DNA of 64,000 nt from Fidelibacterota bacterium. Lineage in GTDB: Bacteria; Fidelibacterota; UBA8477; JABMPR01. The stretch spans positions 1-64,000 of the forward strand of contig JABHBL010000074.1 of assembly GCA_018673925.1 (NCBI GenBank), given 5' to 3'. A program made the translations under genes and the position numbers. Each line of letters starts with the position of its first letter. The first letter of the stretch is position 1. Positions 52,915 through 61,881 of this stretch are shown here, piece by piece. The notes beneath the pieces were generated by a model that was not told the origin of the DNA, ran no database searches, and saw only the letters and a program-made list of their open reading frames with translations.

Positions 52915-53979
52915 ATGATTCCCCAACACCCCCAATTTAGGATTAAGAAAAGCGATGGGCGTCTTCAATGCACCTTGTGCCCAAGAGACTGCAAGCTGGC
53001 TGATAAACAGAGAGGTTTATGTTTTGTCCGTCAACGCCAGGGGGACAGAATTGAACTGACTACCTATGGTCGCTCCAGTGGTTTTGTTATCGATCCCATT
53101 GAGAAAAAACCCCTTAATCATTTCTACCCCGGTAGTTCAGTCCTCTCCTTTGGGACTGCCGGCTGCAACTTGAGCTGCAAGTTTTGTCAGAATTGGGATA
53201 TGAGTAAATCAAGAGAGCTGGATATTCTCCAATCTCCTGCCACCCCTGAAGCCATCGCCCAGGCCGCCAAGGACCACAAATGTCATAGTGTTGCCTTCAC
53301 CTATAATGATCCTGTTATTTTTTATGAATACGCTGTGGACACGGCAATCGCATGTCATGAGTCAGATATCAAAACCGTCGCCGTAACTGCCGGCTTTATC
53401 AATGAAATCGCCCGAGAAGGTTTCTTTCAACATATGGATGCAGTAAACGTGGATCTGAAAGGTTTTAGCGAATCCTTTTACCATGAACTTTGTGCCGGTT
53501 CCCTACAACCGGTCCTGGATACACTTGAGTATCTTGTTCACCAGACTTCAGCGTGGACAGAAATCACCACCTTACTCATTCCTGGAGAAAATGATTCGGA
53601 ACAAGAATTAGATAAATTGACAGGTTGGATCAGTGAACATCTTGGTCCTGATGTACCCCTGCATTTTTCAGCCTTTCACCCTGATTACAGGTTAAGAACT
53701 CATCCACCAACGACTCACCAATCACTGCTCAAGGCCAAGCAAATCGCCTCGAGAAACGGTCTCAATTATGTTTATCTTGGAAATGTTCATGATCCTGAAA
53801 ATGCAGCTACTATCTGTCCAGCGTGTGACCTACTTTTAATTGGCAGGGTGGGCTATACTATTATTGGGTGGCATCTTGATGAAAAGGGCAGTTGCGAATC
53901 ATGCGGTCAGAACCTACCGGGAGTGCTAGAGGCAACCCATGGATCCTGGGGGAATCGCTATCAACGAATCCAGATATAG
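52915..53979 (+). CDS. amrS: AmmeMemoRadiSam system radical SAM enzyme
   Basis: A 354-residue radical SAM protein of the PflA-like group. An N-terminal Cys cluster (CTLCPRDCKLADKQRGLCF) precedes the SAM [4Fe-4S] motif CNLSCKFC, then KAVTAGFIN-like core, VDLKGFSESFYHELC and TTLLIPGENDS. A C-terminal Cys-rich tail (CPACDLLLIGR, CESCGQNLPG) may bind a metal. It belongs with the two preceding genes; the substrate of this system is unknown. Confidence 0.93.
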   Translation: MIPQHPQFRIKKSDGRLQCTLCPRDCKLADKQRGLCFVRQRQGDRIELTTYGRSSGFVIDPIEKKPLNHFYPGSSVLSFGTAGCNLSCKFCQNWDMSKSRELDILQSPATPEAIAQAAKDHKCHSVAFTYNDPVIFYEYAVDTAIACHESDIKTVAVTAGFINEIAREGFFQHMDAVNVDLKGFSESFYHELCAGSLQPVLDTLEYLVHQTSAWTEITTLLIPGENDSEQELDKLTGWISEHLGPDVPLHFSAFHPDYRLRTHPPTTHQSLLKAKQIASRNGLNYVYLGNVHDPENAATICPACDLLLIGRVGYTIIGWHLDEKGSCESCGQNLPGVLEATHGSWGNRYQRIQI

Positions 53980-54009
53980 AATATTTTGGGGAAATTAATT
54001 GTGGTACAA

Positions 54010-54038
54010 AAAAGGGTCCCAAACGGAACCCTTTTTTT
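54010..54038. terminator. Intrinsic terminator after the radical SAM gene
   Basis: Arms AAAGGGTCC and GGAACCCTTT (one bulge) with a T-run on the plus strand and an A-run on the other side, between convergent genes. Confidence 0.75.
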
Positions 54039-54055
54039 ATCTATGTAAATCTGCG

Positions 54056-54601
54056 CTAGTTAATCGCAGCAAAGGCCTCTTCATCTTCTTGAATGGTACT
54101 GGCATATTCAATGTCATCACCTTGATGGTAGAGAATACCTGATTTTTTGCCAAACTGAACTGCCTTGTCATAGTCCAGCATGAACACATCACCGCGACCA
54201 CGCCAGCGTTTATTCATGGTATCTTCAACTTGCATGGGTACTACCACCCAAACTTTATCACCATATTGAATATCGCCACCATGACCATAACGAGTGATTA
54301 ACTCTCGACTCAATGCCAATACACCAGGAAAAATCTGTTTATTACTGGCTGTGATATTGGGAGTGTCATCTGTCTGCCCCACCAAAGCATTATAAGCGGT
54401 AAATACCAGGGGATGTCCTTCTGTGAAGAGATCCAGGGCAGCTGCCATTTCGACCATGTAGGTGTTTAGGGAATCTTTAATCATAGATTCATGAGCAAGA
54501 ATATTTTCAATTTCTGTATGATGTTTCGCTTCACGATTCACGTGAACTGCCCAAAATGCGAGCAGGATCATTGTGTAAGCGATTATGTGTCTGTATTTCA
54601 T
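54056..54601 (-). CDS. 3D-domain membrane-anchored protein
   Basis: A 181-residue protein with one N-terminal membrane segment (HIIAYTMILLAFWAVHV), a helical spacer and a C-terminal 3D (Asp-Asp-Asp) domain: VFTAYNALVGQTDDTPNITAS, PGVLALSRELI, YGDKVWVVVPMQVEDTMNKR and RGDVFMLDYDKAVQFGKKSG. The domain is the double-psi barrel of MltA and YabE, so cell-wall binding or cleavage is likely. ATG 54601 has AGAGGA just upstream and is preferred over the frame start at 54658. Confidence 0.78.
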   Translation of the reverse strand: MKYRHIIAYTMILLAFWAVHVNREAKHHTEIENILAHESMIKDSLNTYMVEMAAALDLFTEGHPLVFTAYNALVGQTDDTPNITASNKQIFPGVLALSRELITRYGHGGDIQYGDKVWVVVPMQVEDTMNKRWRGRGDVFMLDYDKAVQFGKKSGILYHQGDDIEYASTIQEDEEAFAAIN

Positions 54602-55049
54602 ATTTCCTCTATCGTGGCTATCTTTTTTTTTAATTTTCTGTAAGTTGGATTTTTTCATAGGGTTAATGTCTTTGGGCAGCCAGTATAGACGGCGCGAATT
54701 GGGTCAACAAGGGCTAAATGACATTCTTTCTCATCTTTGTTTTGACGGTTGACAAATGTCACAAAATCACTTTATTTAAAATATTATCACATCCTAATAT
54801 ATTGATATATATAGCCTTATGTGATTTGTTAATAATCAGTCACTCCGATCATAGTTACTGTTTTCTACCCTCTGGCCAGAATTTTCTGCTTTTCAGGGTG
54901 GAATATTAAGGTTTTGGGAGGCATTCATTTTGGAGGCGACAAACTCAGGTATTCTCGCCTTTGTGAGGTGAGTAAGTTTTTCCTTGGATGATATCCTGTA
55001 ACATTATAATACTTTAGAAATCTTGAAACACTCGAAATAAGGAATATAC
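54602..55049. other. Intergenic region without a supported gene
   Basis: A 448-base AT-rich region between divergent genes. TTGACA at 54749-54754 with a weak -10 region, and a perfect 6-bp hairpin AGGCGA/TCGCCT (54934-54939 with 54955-54960) about 90 bases before the next gene, are the only structures seen. A 63-codon open frame at 54718-54909 has no ribosome site and looks random. Confidence 0.5.
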
Positions 55050-56066
55050 ATGAAAGCTTATGTCCTCAATAAAGTTGGTGGTGCGGACGTTTTAAAAATC
55101 TCAGATGTTGGCTCAGCTCCTGTGGGTCCAAATAAAGTCAGAGTTCAAGTTCAGACAATTGGTTTGAATTACGCAGAGATCCAGAGTCGCAAGGGACTTT
55201 ATGGCTGGGCTCCCAAACGTCCTTACATCCCCGGGATGGAAGCCTATGGGAAAATCGAAACCCTGGGAGAAGGAGTTTCTCAGCTTCAGGTTGGAACCCC
55301 TGTGATCGTGGTGGGACAATTTGGATGTTATACTGAGGAAGTAGTGGTGCCAGTCAGTCAGATTTTGCCAGCCTTTGAAAATTTTAGTCCCGCTGAAAAT
55401 GCTGCATTTGCTGTCCAATTTATGACAGCCTGGGTTGCTCTTTTCGAAGTTTGTAGAATCAGAGAGACTGATCGTGTTCTGATTCAAGCCGCAGCCGGAG
55501 GTGTTGGGACTGCAGCTGTACTATTGGCCAAGGCACTAGGTTGTGAAGTTTTTGGAACTGCCAGCAAAGATGCCAAGTTGGATTTGATTCGCCAGCTGGG
55601 AGCAGACCATCCCATCAATTATCAGACTCATGATTTTGTTGAGTTCATTCGAGAAAAAACGGGAGGGCAGGGTGTAGATGTCATTCTTGAAGTCGTGGGT
55701 GGTGAGGTTTTCCGCAAGAGCATGGAAGTATTGAACCCCTTTGGTAGACTTGCTGTAATCGGGTTTGCCAGTCTGAATCTGAATAAATTGAATCCCTTTT
55801 CCTGGTGGAAAACCTGGCAGGATATCCCCAGAGTAAAAATCGATGCCATGGCCACAGCGTCACAGGTGGTGGGAGCCAGTCACCTTGGCTATCTCTTGAA
55901 AGACACTGAACGGATGATGAGAATATGGGGAGACTTGAGCTCATACACACTTCAACATGGACTCAAACCCATTGTGGGGCACGAATTCAAGTTTGAAGAG
56001 ATGGCCGAAGCGCACAGGCTCATGGAATCTCGGAATAGCCAGGGGAAAATTGTTGTTCATATATAA
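55050..56066 (+). CDS. MDR-family zinc-independent oxidoreductase (quinone oxidoreductase/VAT1-like)
   Basis: A 338-residue medium-chain dehydrogenase/reductase with GroES-like N-terminal half (GPNKVRVQVQTIGLNYAEIQSRKGLYG, PYIPGMEAYGKIETLGEGV) and the nucleotide motif VLIQAAAGGVGTAAVLLAKALG, QLGADHPINYQ and SRNSQGKIVVHI. The zinc ligands of alcohol dehydrogenases are absent, which points to the quinone oxidoreductase/VAT1 group. AAGGAA lies before the start. No operon partner. Confidence 0.88.
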   Translation: MKAYVLNKVGGADVLKISDVGSAPVGPNKVRVQVQTIGLNYAEIQSRKGLYGWAPKRPYIPGMEAYGKIETLGEGVSQLQVGTPVIVVGQFGCYTEEVVVPVSQILPAFENFSPAENAAFAVQFMTAWVALFEVCRIRETDRVLIQAAAGGVGTAAVLLAKALGCEVFGTASKDAKLDLIRQLGADHPINYQTHDFVEFIREKTGGQGVDVILEVVGGEVFRKSMEVLNPFGRLAVIGFASLNLNKLNPFSWWKTWQDIPRVKIDAMATASQVVGASHLGYLLKDTERMMRIWGDLSSYTLQHGLKPIVGHEFKFEEMAEAHRLMESRNSQGKIVVHI

Positions 56067-56075
56067 TTACATGCC

Positions 56076-56157
56076 GGCGAGGATTGGAAACGAAGTGGAA
56101 ACAGGCATAATTAATTGGTGTGCCTATGTTAAATAATGGATAAAGCCAATCCTCGCC
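56076..56157 (+). repeat. Long inverted repeat before yqeC, possible structured leader RNA
   Basis: A perfect 12-bp inverted repeat, GGCGAGGATTGG (56076-56087) and CCAATCCTCGCC (56146-56157), closes a 58-base interior that itself has a hairpin around AGGCA (56103-56107) and TGCCT (56121-56125). It ends 25 bases before the yqeC ATG. No T-run follows, so it is not a simple terminator. It could be a leader RNA controlling the molybdenum-selenium genes or a small mobile palindromic element. Confidence 0.6.
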
Positions 56158-56182
56158 TAGAAGATTCTGATTATATTCCCTC

Positions 56183-56920
56183 ATGAATTTTTCACAAATC
56201 TTATTTCAAAATGCAGCCGAGGCCGACAAGAGCTGTGTAGGTATTCTCGGTGGCGGCGGCAAAACCGCCCTTCTGCATGAGCTTGGCAATGAACTCTCAA
56301 AATCATATGATCATGTCATGCTTTCATCGCTTACGAAAGCTGGAATTTCCTCACAGCACCAGGTCCACTTCTTCCCAGAGTTTGAAACCGAAGCAAGTCG
56401 AGAAGCATTACTGGAGATTAATCCCCTCTATATCATGGGTGACCAGGAAAGTGAGCACAAACTTATTGGTCTTGAACCTGACCAACTGCAATTAGTGCAT
56501 GAAGCTTCTGATCTGACACTCTTTGAGTGTGATGGTGCGAGAAAAAAACCTATCAAAGCACACCAACCCTTTGATCCAGTTATTCCCCATTTTGCTACAC
56601 ATGCTATTATTGTGGTGGGAGCAGATGCTGTAGGTGCCAAAGTAGATGGAAAAATGGTGCATCGACCTGAATTATTTAGAGAGCTCTGGGATGTGAATGC
56701 CAACCAAACACTTGATCCTATCTTCATCACACGGGTACTCACCAGTGAATATGGATATCTCCAGAAGGTGCCAAAGGAAATCAAATTAACCTATTTTGTA
56801 AACAAGGCCGATGCGTATCCGGATCAAGCTTATGAGCTGGCAAAGACACTTTCACGCTTGAGTCATGATTCAGTTTATTATGGCAGTATAGAACAGGGTA
56901 ATATTCAAAAGGTTAATTAA
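56183..56920 (+). CDS. yqeC: Selenium-dependent hydroxylase accessory protein YqeC
   Basis: A 245-residue putative NTPase with an N-terminal P-loop VGILGGGGKTALLHELGNEL, then LTLFECDGARKKPIKAHQPFDPVIP and VVGADAVGAKVDGKMVHRPELF, the signature of YqeC. The family is found with selenium-dependent molybdenum hydroxylases and is thought to help in cofactor maturation. It overlaps the mocA-like start by one base (TAATG), so the five genes that follow are an operon. Confidence 0.88.
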   Translation: MNFSQILFQNAAEADKSCVGILGGGGKTALLHELGNELSKSYDHVMLSSLTKAGISSQHQVHFFPEFETEASREALLEINPLYIMGDQESEHKLIGLEPDQLQLVHEASDLTLFECDGARKKPIKAHQPFDPVIPHFATHAIIVVGADAVGAKVDGKMVHRPELFRELWDVNANQTLDPIFITRVLTSEYGYLQKVPKEIKLTYFVNKADAYPDQAYELAKTLSRLSHDSVYYGSIEQGNIQKVN

Positions 56921-57510
56921 TGCTGAACCTGGCGATGATTATCACAGCGGCTGGTCGTTCCACGCGCTTCCCACCCAATAAACTTCTTGAAATACTGGAA
57001 GACCGCAGTGCTATAGAGCATACGGTAAACACCTTTATAGATTTTGAACTAGATGTTTACGTTATTCTTGGTTACCAGAGTGAAAAAATTCAAAGAGTAC
57101 TGGACCAACGCTTTGATGATAAAATCATTTACGAATTTAATACCGACTTTCATTCTGGTATGGCCAGCTCTGTAGTTACTGGAGTAAAGGCAGCAGGGCG
57201 AACCTATGATTACTGGTGTTTTTGTCCTGGTGACAAACCCTTTATACAGCAAAAGACTGTTGCTACCCTCATTGATAAACTAAATGAAAAGAAGCCTCTT
57301 ATTTTAGCTCCTCGCCACCAGAACAAACCGGGACACCCCACCTTTTTCTCCACCGAGCTATCTCCCTTCTTTCTAGCAGCCACAGGTGATGTGGGGGGGC
57401 GTCAAGTGATTGAAACATTTCGGTCTGACACCCTGTTCATTGATGTGCCCGATGAAGGAGTCAGTATGGACATGGACCATTACCTGGAGTTTGAAAATGC
57501 TCGCCAATGA
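56920..57510 (+). CDS. mocA: Molybdenum cofactor nucleotidyltransferase (MocA-like)
   Basis: A 196-residue NTP transferase of the MobA/MocA group: AMIITAAGRSTRFPPNKLLEIL is the nucleotide-binding start, followed by VYVILGYQSEKIQRVL, GMASSVVTGVKAAG, CPGDKPFI and the loop HQNKPGHPTFFS...GDVGGRQVIE. It would attach CMP to molybdopterin for insertion into xanthine-dehydrogenase-type enzymes. Co-transcribed between yqeC and yqeB. Confidence 0.87.
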   Translation: MLNLAMIITAAGRSTRFPPNKLLEILEDRSAIEHTVNTFIDFELDVYVILGYQSEKIQRVLDQRFDDKIIYEFNTDFHSGMASSVVTGVKAAGRTYDYWCFCPGDKPFIQQKTVATLIDKLNEKKPLILAPRHQNKPGHPTFFSTELSPFFLAATGDVGGRQVIETFRSDTLFIDVPDEGVSMDMDHYLEFENARQ

Positions 57511-58303
57511 GCTGGTCTGGGTTCGAGGTGCTGGTGAATTGGGTAGTGGAGTGGCCCACCTACTCCATCGCGTGGGATTGCATGTATTTATGTCAGACCT
57601 CGCTCCTCCCCTGGCGATTCGGAGACCTGTCACCTTCAGTTGTGCATTAGTAGATGGTAGTACAGTTGTTGAGGGTGTTGAGGCAAAAAAGACTCAATCA
57701 CAAAAACTGAACCCATCAAAGCCCTGGAAGCACATTCCCTTGTTTGAGGATAATCCGGAGAAGCTGCTTAAATTTAGACCCACAGTCCTTATTGATGCAC
57801 GTATGCTAAAAAAATATAAAGAAGATTTCAGACCATGGGCAGATCTGGTCATTGGCTTGGGACCTGGATTTGAAGTTGGTAAAAACTGTCATCTCGCCAT
57901 TGAAACCATGCGAGGACACAATCTTGGTCGCATCATCTCCAAAGGGGCACCCCTGGCAGATTCAGGTATACCTGGAAATATAGGTGGGGAAACCACACGT
58001 CGATTAATTCGGGCTACCCGTACTGGTCAAATGAAGTGGGCTACCCAGTTTGGAGAACTCGTGAGTAAAGGTCAACAACTTGCCTTGATCAATAACGATA
58101 AACCCGTATTTGCTCCACTTGATGGTATGGTTCGCGGTATGATCTCTGAGCACACCCCTGTAGTCAAGGGAATGAAAATTGGTGATATTGATCCTCGAGG
58201 AGAATCTGTGGAATACAAGCAAATCTCAGAAAAAGCCCGTACCATTGCAGCTGGTGTATTTGAAGCGATTGTGCTCCACCACAATGAGATATCCAATGAT
58301 TAA
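57497..58303 (+). CDS. yqeB: Selenium-dependent molybdenum hydroxylase protein YqeB
   Basis: A 268-residue YqeB-family protein. It has an N-terminal Rossmann-like motif VWVRGAGELGSGVAHLLHRVG, FRPTVLIDARMLK, VIGLGPGFEVGKNCHLAIETMRGHNLGR and a C-terminal lipoyl/biotinyl-like barrel (VSKGQQLALINNDKPVFAPLDGMVRGM). The start ATG 57497 overlaps mocA by 14 bases; the longer frame from 57410 lies within mocA and is rejected. Known in clusters for hydroxylases with labile selenium; the exact role is unproven. Confidence 0.9.
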   Translation: MLANELVWVRGAGELGSGVAHLLHRVGLHVFMSDLAPPLAIRRPVTFSCALVDGSTVVEGVEAKKTQSQKLNPSKPWKHIPLFEDNPEKLLKFRPTVLIDARMLKKYKEDFRPWADLVIGLGPGFEVGKNCHLAIETMRGHNLGRIISKGAPLADSGIPGNIGGETTRRLIRATRTGQMKWATQFGELVSKGQQLALINNDKPVFAPLDGMVRGMISEHTPVVKGMKIGDIDPRGESVEYKQISEKARTIAAGVFEAIVLHHNEISND

Positions 58304-59318
58304 AGCTCTCCTGAATCAATGGAAGTCGTTGGGTGATGGCAGAATTGCCATGCTCTGTTCTGTCGTTCAATGGAAAGGCTCAGTCCCCCGCAAAGACTAT
58401 CCCATGATGCTTGTTTTGGATGATGGCACACTTCTGGGCACCATTGGCGGCGGATCCATGGAATTGAAAGTCAGTCAGGCTGCCCAGAAAATGATTTCCA
58501 AACCCAGTTCAACGCTGTTTGACTTTGATATGACAGGGAACGATGTAGATGCTGATGTGGGGTTATGTGGTGGAACCTTGAAAGTTCTTGTTGAGCCCTT
58601 CTCTCCTGAACTGGAAACTTTTTATAGCGATATGCTTCAACAATCGGCTCTTAACATGAAACTCATGGTCAAACTCCATATGAGTGGAGATGCTCCAACT
58701 CAAGTCCTCAGGCAAATTGTGACCTCTCGCCGGGATATTGAGGAAACTGAGGTGGAGCTGGAAAAAAGGTTGAAAAGTATTTTCGAAAATCAACTCACCA
58801 GGTCCCTGGTGAGTGGCGATTCCCTTTATCTCATGTGGCAGGTGTTTTCTCCACCCATGCTTCACATCTTTGGAGCCGGACATGTTGGTCAGGCTGTCGC
58901 TCAATTGGCCCATTTTAATGAGCTTCAGGTCAAGGTCTACGATGATCGAACAAAATTGATAACTCCTGAGCGATTCCCCCATGCAGAAAGGCTTCAAACT
59001 GAGTTCCCGATAAATCGGGAAGCCATTTCACACATTCCGAAGCGCGATTTTATCCTCATTGCCAGTCGGGAACACAAACACGACCGCCAGCTCTTATCTC
59101 ATGCGCTTGATATTTCGGCGCGGTACATCGGACTCGTAAGTAGTGCACGGAAATGGAAGCTATTATCTGAAAATTTACACTCCGGCGGATTTACCCAGGA
59201 AGCCCTGGCAAAAGTTCATGCACCAGTAGGCATTGATATAGATGCCCAGACCGTACCGGAGATCGCCATCAGCATTTTATCTGAAATTATTTCTGTCTAC
59301 AGAGGGAAATCAGTTTGA
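58296..59318 (+). CDS. XdhC/CoxI-family molybdenum cofactor insertion protein
   Basis: A 340-residue XdhC-like protein with the N-terminal motif CSVVQWKGSVPRKDYPMMLV and GTIGGGSMELKVSQAAQ, GLCGGTLKVLVEPF, and the C-terminal Rossmann domain (LHIFGAGHVGQAVAQLAHF, YDDRTKLITPERFP, YIGLVSSARKWK, HAPVGIDIDAQTVPEIAISI). XdhC proteins sulfurate and insert the cofactor in xanthine-dehydrogenase-type enzymes. ATG 58296 overlaps yqeB by 8 bases and sits at the fold start. Confidence 0.9.
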   Translation: MIKALLNQWKSLGDGRIAMLCSVVQWKGSVPRKDYPMMLVLDDGTLLGTIGGGSMELKVSQAAQKMISKPSSTLFDFDMTGNDVDADVGLCGGTLKVLVEPFSPELETFYSDMLQQSALNMKLMVKLHMSGDAPTQVLRQIVTSRRDIEETEVELEKRLKSIFENQLTRSLVSGDSLYLMWQVFSPPMLHIFGAGHVGQAVAQLAHFNELQVKVYDDRTKLITPERFPHAERLQTEFPINREAISHIPKRDFILIASREHKHDRQLLSHALDISARYIGLVSSARKWKLLSENLHSGGFTQEALAKVHAPVGIDIDAQTVPEIAISILSEIISVYRGKSV

Positions 59319-60655
59319 GTTCTTTGCTCATAAGAAATGGTTTGGTTATAGGTCCTGCCACCCAGGAAATTCAAGATATCCTCATAGAGGACGATCTATT
59401 CACAGAAATAGCTCCCGTTATTAATCCACCAGAGAACACCAGAATTTTAGATGCTGGAGGAAAATGGATCTTCCCCGGAGTCATTGATCCGCACACACAC
59501 ATGGGGATCCCTATCAAAAGTGGTCATTCTGCGGACACATTCGGCTCAGGAAGCCGCTCGGCCCTTCATGGAGGGGTAACCACCATTCTGGACTTCACCG
59601 TGCTAGAATCGGGACAAACATTGGCAGAAAGTCTCAATACCCGCATTGAGCTGGCAGGTGAGTCCCTTTGTGATGTGGGAATCCATGTCAACATCACGCG
59701 TTTCGAGCCAGAAATTCTGGCTGAGATCCCAGAATTGATTGCCCGGGGGTTCACCAGCTTCAAAGTGTTTACCACCTATGCTGAAGCAAACATGATGCTC
59801 ACTTATGATCAAATTGAAGCTGTGGCAAAAATAATTGCACAGCACCATGGCATCCTCATGGTGCACTCTGAAGACAATGACGTCATCACCCGCGCTTCAG
59901 ACACCTTTAACGATGAAAAGGAAACCCATCCAAGATATCACGGTTTGAGTCGACCAGCTGAAGCTGAATTGGTGGCAGTGCGTCAGCTCGGAGAAATCTC
60001 TTCTCGAACCAACTGCACCATATATGTCGTCCATCTTAATACTGCAGCAGGTTTGGCTAAAGCAGCCGAATATCCCCTGTTAAAGGTTGAGACATGCCCC
60101 CACTATTTACTACTCTCTGATAAGATGTACGAGAAGTCTGATGGGCGGATGTTTGTATCCAGTCCACCTCTACGCACTGACGCAGATTCTCAAGCATTGT
60201 GGCTGGGGCTCCAGAATGGACAAATTCATACACTTGGTTCTGACCATTGCCCATTTTGTCTATCAGACAAACCAATGGACACTCCTTTTCAGAATATTCC
60301 CAATGGGATGGGTGGTGTGGAAACACTTTTCCCAGCCCTGCTAGCCCAATTTATGGAGCGCCATCTTGATCTTGAATTATTGGTTCGTCTTAGCAGCAGG
60401 AATCCCGCTAAGATTTTTGGAATTGATCATCTTAAAGGTGGCATTAAGCCTGGTTTACATGCGGATCTGATGATTGTCGATCCCTGGTCAATCAATGATA
60501 ACTGGGAATCCAAACTGGATACAGTGTTGGATTGGAACGCCTACACAAATTTTCCTGCTCTGTTTCCGGAAACAGTTATCAGGCGGGGAGAAATTGTTAT
60601 TGATGAGGGCTCTACTGTTTCCCCGTCCGCAGGTCATCTACTCAAGTCAAAATAA
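59315..60655 (+). CDS. Dihydropyrimidinase/hydantoinase-family amidohydrolase
   Basis: A 446-residue cyclic amidohydrolase: metal-binding VIDPHTHMGIPI, the lysine that is carboxylated in this family in FTSFKVFTTY, HSEDNDVI, VVHLNTAAG, and the late Asp in LGSDHCPF. It most likely opens hydantoin or dihydropyrimidine rings. TTG 59315 overlaps the XdhC stop (TTGA) and has AGAGGG upstream. In E. coli the phenylhydantoinase gene hyuA is likewise beside yqeB/yqeC, so the pathway may be purine or hydantoin breakdown. Confidence 0.88.
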   Translation: MSSLLIRNGLVIGPATQEIQDILIEDDLFTEIAPVINPPENTRILDAGGKWIFPGVIDPHTHMGIPIKSGHSADTFGSGSRSALHGGVTTILDFTVLESGQTLAESLNTRIELAGESLCDVGIHVNITRFEPEILAEIPELIARGFTSFKVFTTYAEANMMLTYDQIEAVAKIIAQHHGILMVHSEDNDVITRASDTFNDEKETHPRYHGLSRPAEAELVAVRQLGEISSRTNCTIYVVHLNTAAGLAKAAEYPLLKVETCPHYLLLSDKMYEKSDGRMFVSSPPLRTDADSQALWLGLQNGQIHTLGSDHCPFCLSDKPMDTPFQNIPNGMGGVETLFPALLAQFMERHLDLELLVRLSSRNPAKIFGIDHLKGGIKPGLHADLMIVDPWSINDNWESKLDTVLDWNAYTNFPALFPETVIRRGEIVIDEGSTVSPSAGHLLKSK

Positions 60656-60714
60656 ATACATCTTCTAAAAAAAGACATTCCTTACTCTCGGGATTCAGGT
60701 TAGCCTAGCGGCCT

Positions 60715-61881
60715 ATGCAAAAAGCCAGACAAGATCGTATGTTCCTTTTCCTCGCCGTCATGTCCGTTGTAACAACCATGGGATTTCAGGTCTGGCGCAC
60801 CCTCTTCAATAACTTTGCCGTAGATGTGGTGGGGCTAGGTGGTAATCATATTGGAGTTATCCAATCGGTAAGGGAAATCCCAGGTTTTTTGGCCCTCCTC
60901 GTGGTTTTTGTCACCCTGGTTATCAAAGAGCATCGTCTTTCGGCTTTATCTGTGGCTATTTTGGGTCTTGGAATCAGTTTTACCGGTGTCTTTCCCTCAT
61001 TTACTGGCTTGATTTTTACCACCCTGCTCATGAGCTTTGGTTTTCACTATTTTGAAACTACGAATCAGTCCTTAACGCTACAGTATTTCGATACGCATAC
61101 TTCCCCATGGGTCATGGGTAAATTACGTAGCTACTCGTCTGCATCTGCCATCGTTATTGGATTTGTTTTACTGGGGGCCAGCTCAGTTCTCAGTTATGAA
61201 TTGATGTTTGGTATCCTAGGTGGCTTAATTGTCATCGCCGGTCTCTGGGGTATGCTTCAAAATCCCACTAGACAGGATGTCATTCCTCAACAAAAAAAGA
61301 TGATTTTCAGGAAGCGCTATAGCCTCTACTATTTCCTCACCTTTATGGCAGGTGCTCGTCGCCAGATCTTTGTGGCCTTTGCCGTTTTCCTGCTGGTGGA
61401 AAAATTTCAATTTAGTGTTAAAGAAATAACCATGCTCTTCATGCTCAACAATGCTATCAATTACTTTCTGAGTCCCTTGATTGGTAAAGCCATCATTCGT
61501 TTTGGTGAGCAAAAAGTACTCTCCATCGAATATCTCAGCCTGATCTTTGTCTTTATTGCCTATGCCACCGTAGAAACCAAGGCAATCATCGCAGTACTCT
61601 ATATTCTTGATCATATTTTCTTCAATTTTTCTATGGGTATTCGCACATTCTTCCAAAAAGTGGGCGATGCTGACCACATGGCACCCACGATGGCTATGGG
61701 TTTCACCATCAACCATATCGCAGCCGTGGTTATTCCCGTATTGGGAGGCCTGGCCTGGATTGTAGACTATAGAATCCCATTTATTGCTGGTGCGGTAATG
61801 AGTCTTATCTCACTCATTGCTGTTCAGTATATATCAGGAAGTATCCGCAAAGCGGAGATAAGGCACAGCACGAACACCTAG
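60715..61881 (+). CDS. MFS transporter
   Basis: A 388-residue major-facilitator protein with about 11-12 membrane helices, a charged cytoplasmic loop in the middle (PTRQDVIPQQKKMIFRKR) and the second-half repeat. It lies 59 bases after the hydantoinase, on the same strand, so it may import the ring compound or another substrate of that cluster; this is inference. Its 3' end overlaps the convergent DCC gene by 4 bases. Confidence 0.85.
   Translation: MQKARQDRMFLFLAVMSVVTTMGFQVWRTLFNNFAVDVVGLGGNHIGVIQSVREIPGFLALLVVFVTLVIKEHRLSALSVAILGLGISFTGVFPSFTGLIFTTLLMSFGFHYFETTNQSLTLQYFDTHTSPWVMGKLRSYSSASAIVIGFVLLGASSVLSYELMFGILGGLIVIAGLWGMLQNPTRQDVIPQQKKMIFRKRYSLYYFLTFMAGARRQIFVAFAVFLLVEKFQFSVKEITMLFMLNNAINYFLSPLIGKAIIRFGEQKVLSIEYLSLIFVFIAYATVETKAIIAVLYILDHIFFNFSMGIRTFFQKVGDADHMAPTMAMGFTINHIAAVVIPVLGGLAWIVDYRIPFIAGAVMSLISLIAVQYISGSIRKAEIRHSTNT

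Noticed and set aside
54718-54909. 63-codon plus-strand open frame
   Set aside because: Random-looking hydrophobic composition in AT-rich DNA, with no ribosome-binding site.
56076-56157. Call as a Moco riboswitch
   Set aside because: Position is suggestive, but I cannot match the conserved bases of the Moco RNA family, so it is listed only as a structured repeat.
57410-57496. N-terminal extension of YqeB
   Set aside because: It lies within mocA in another frame; the fold starts at ATG 57497.
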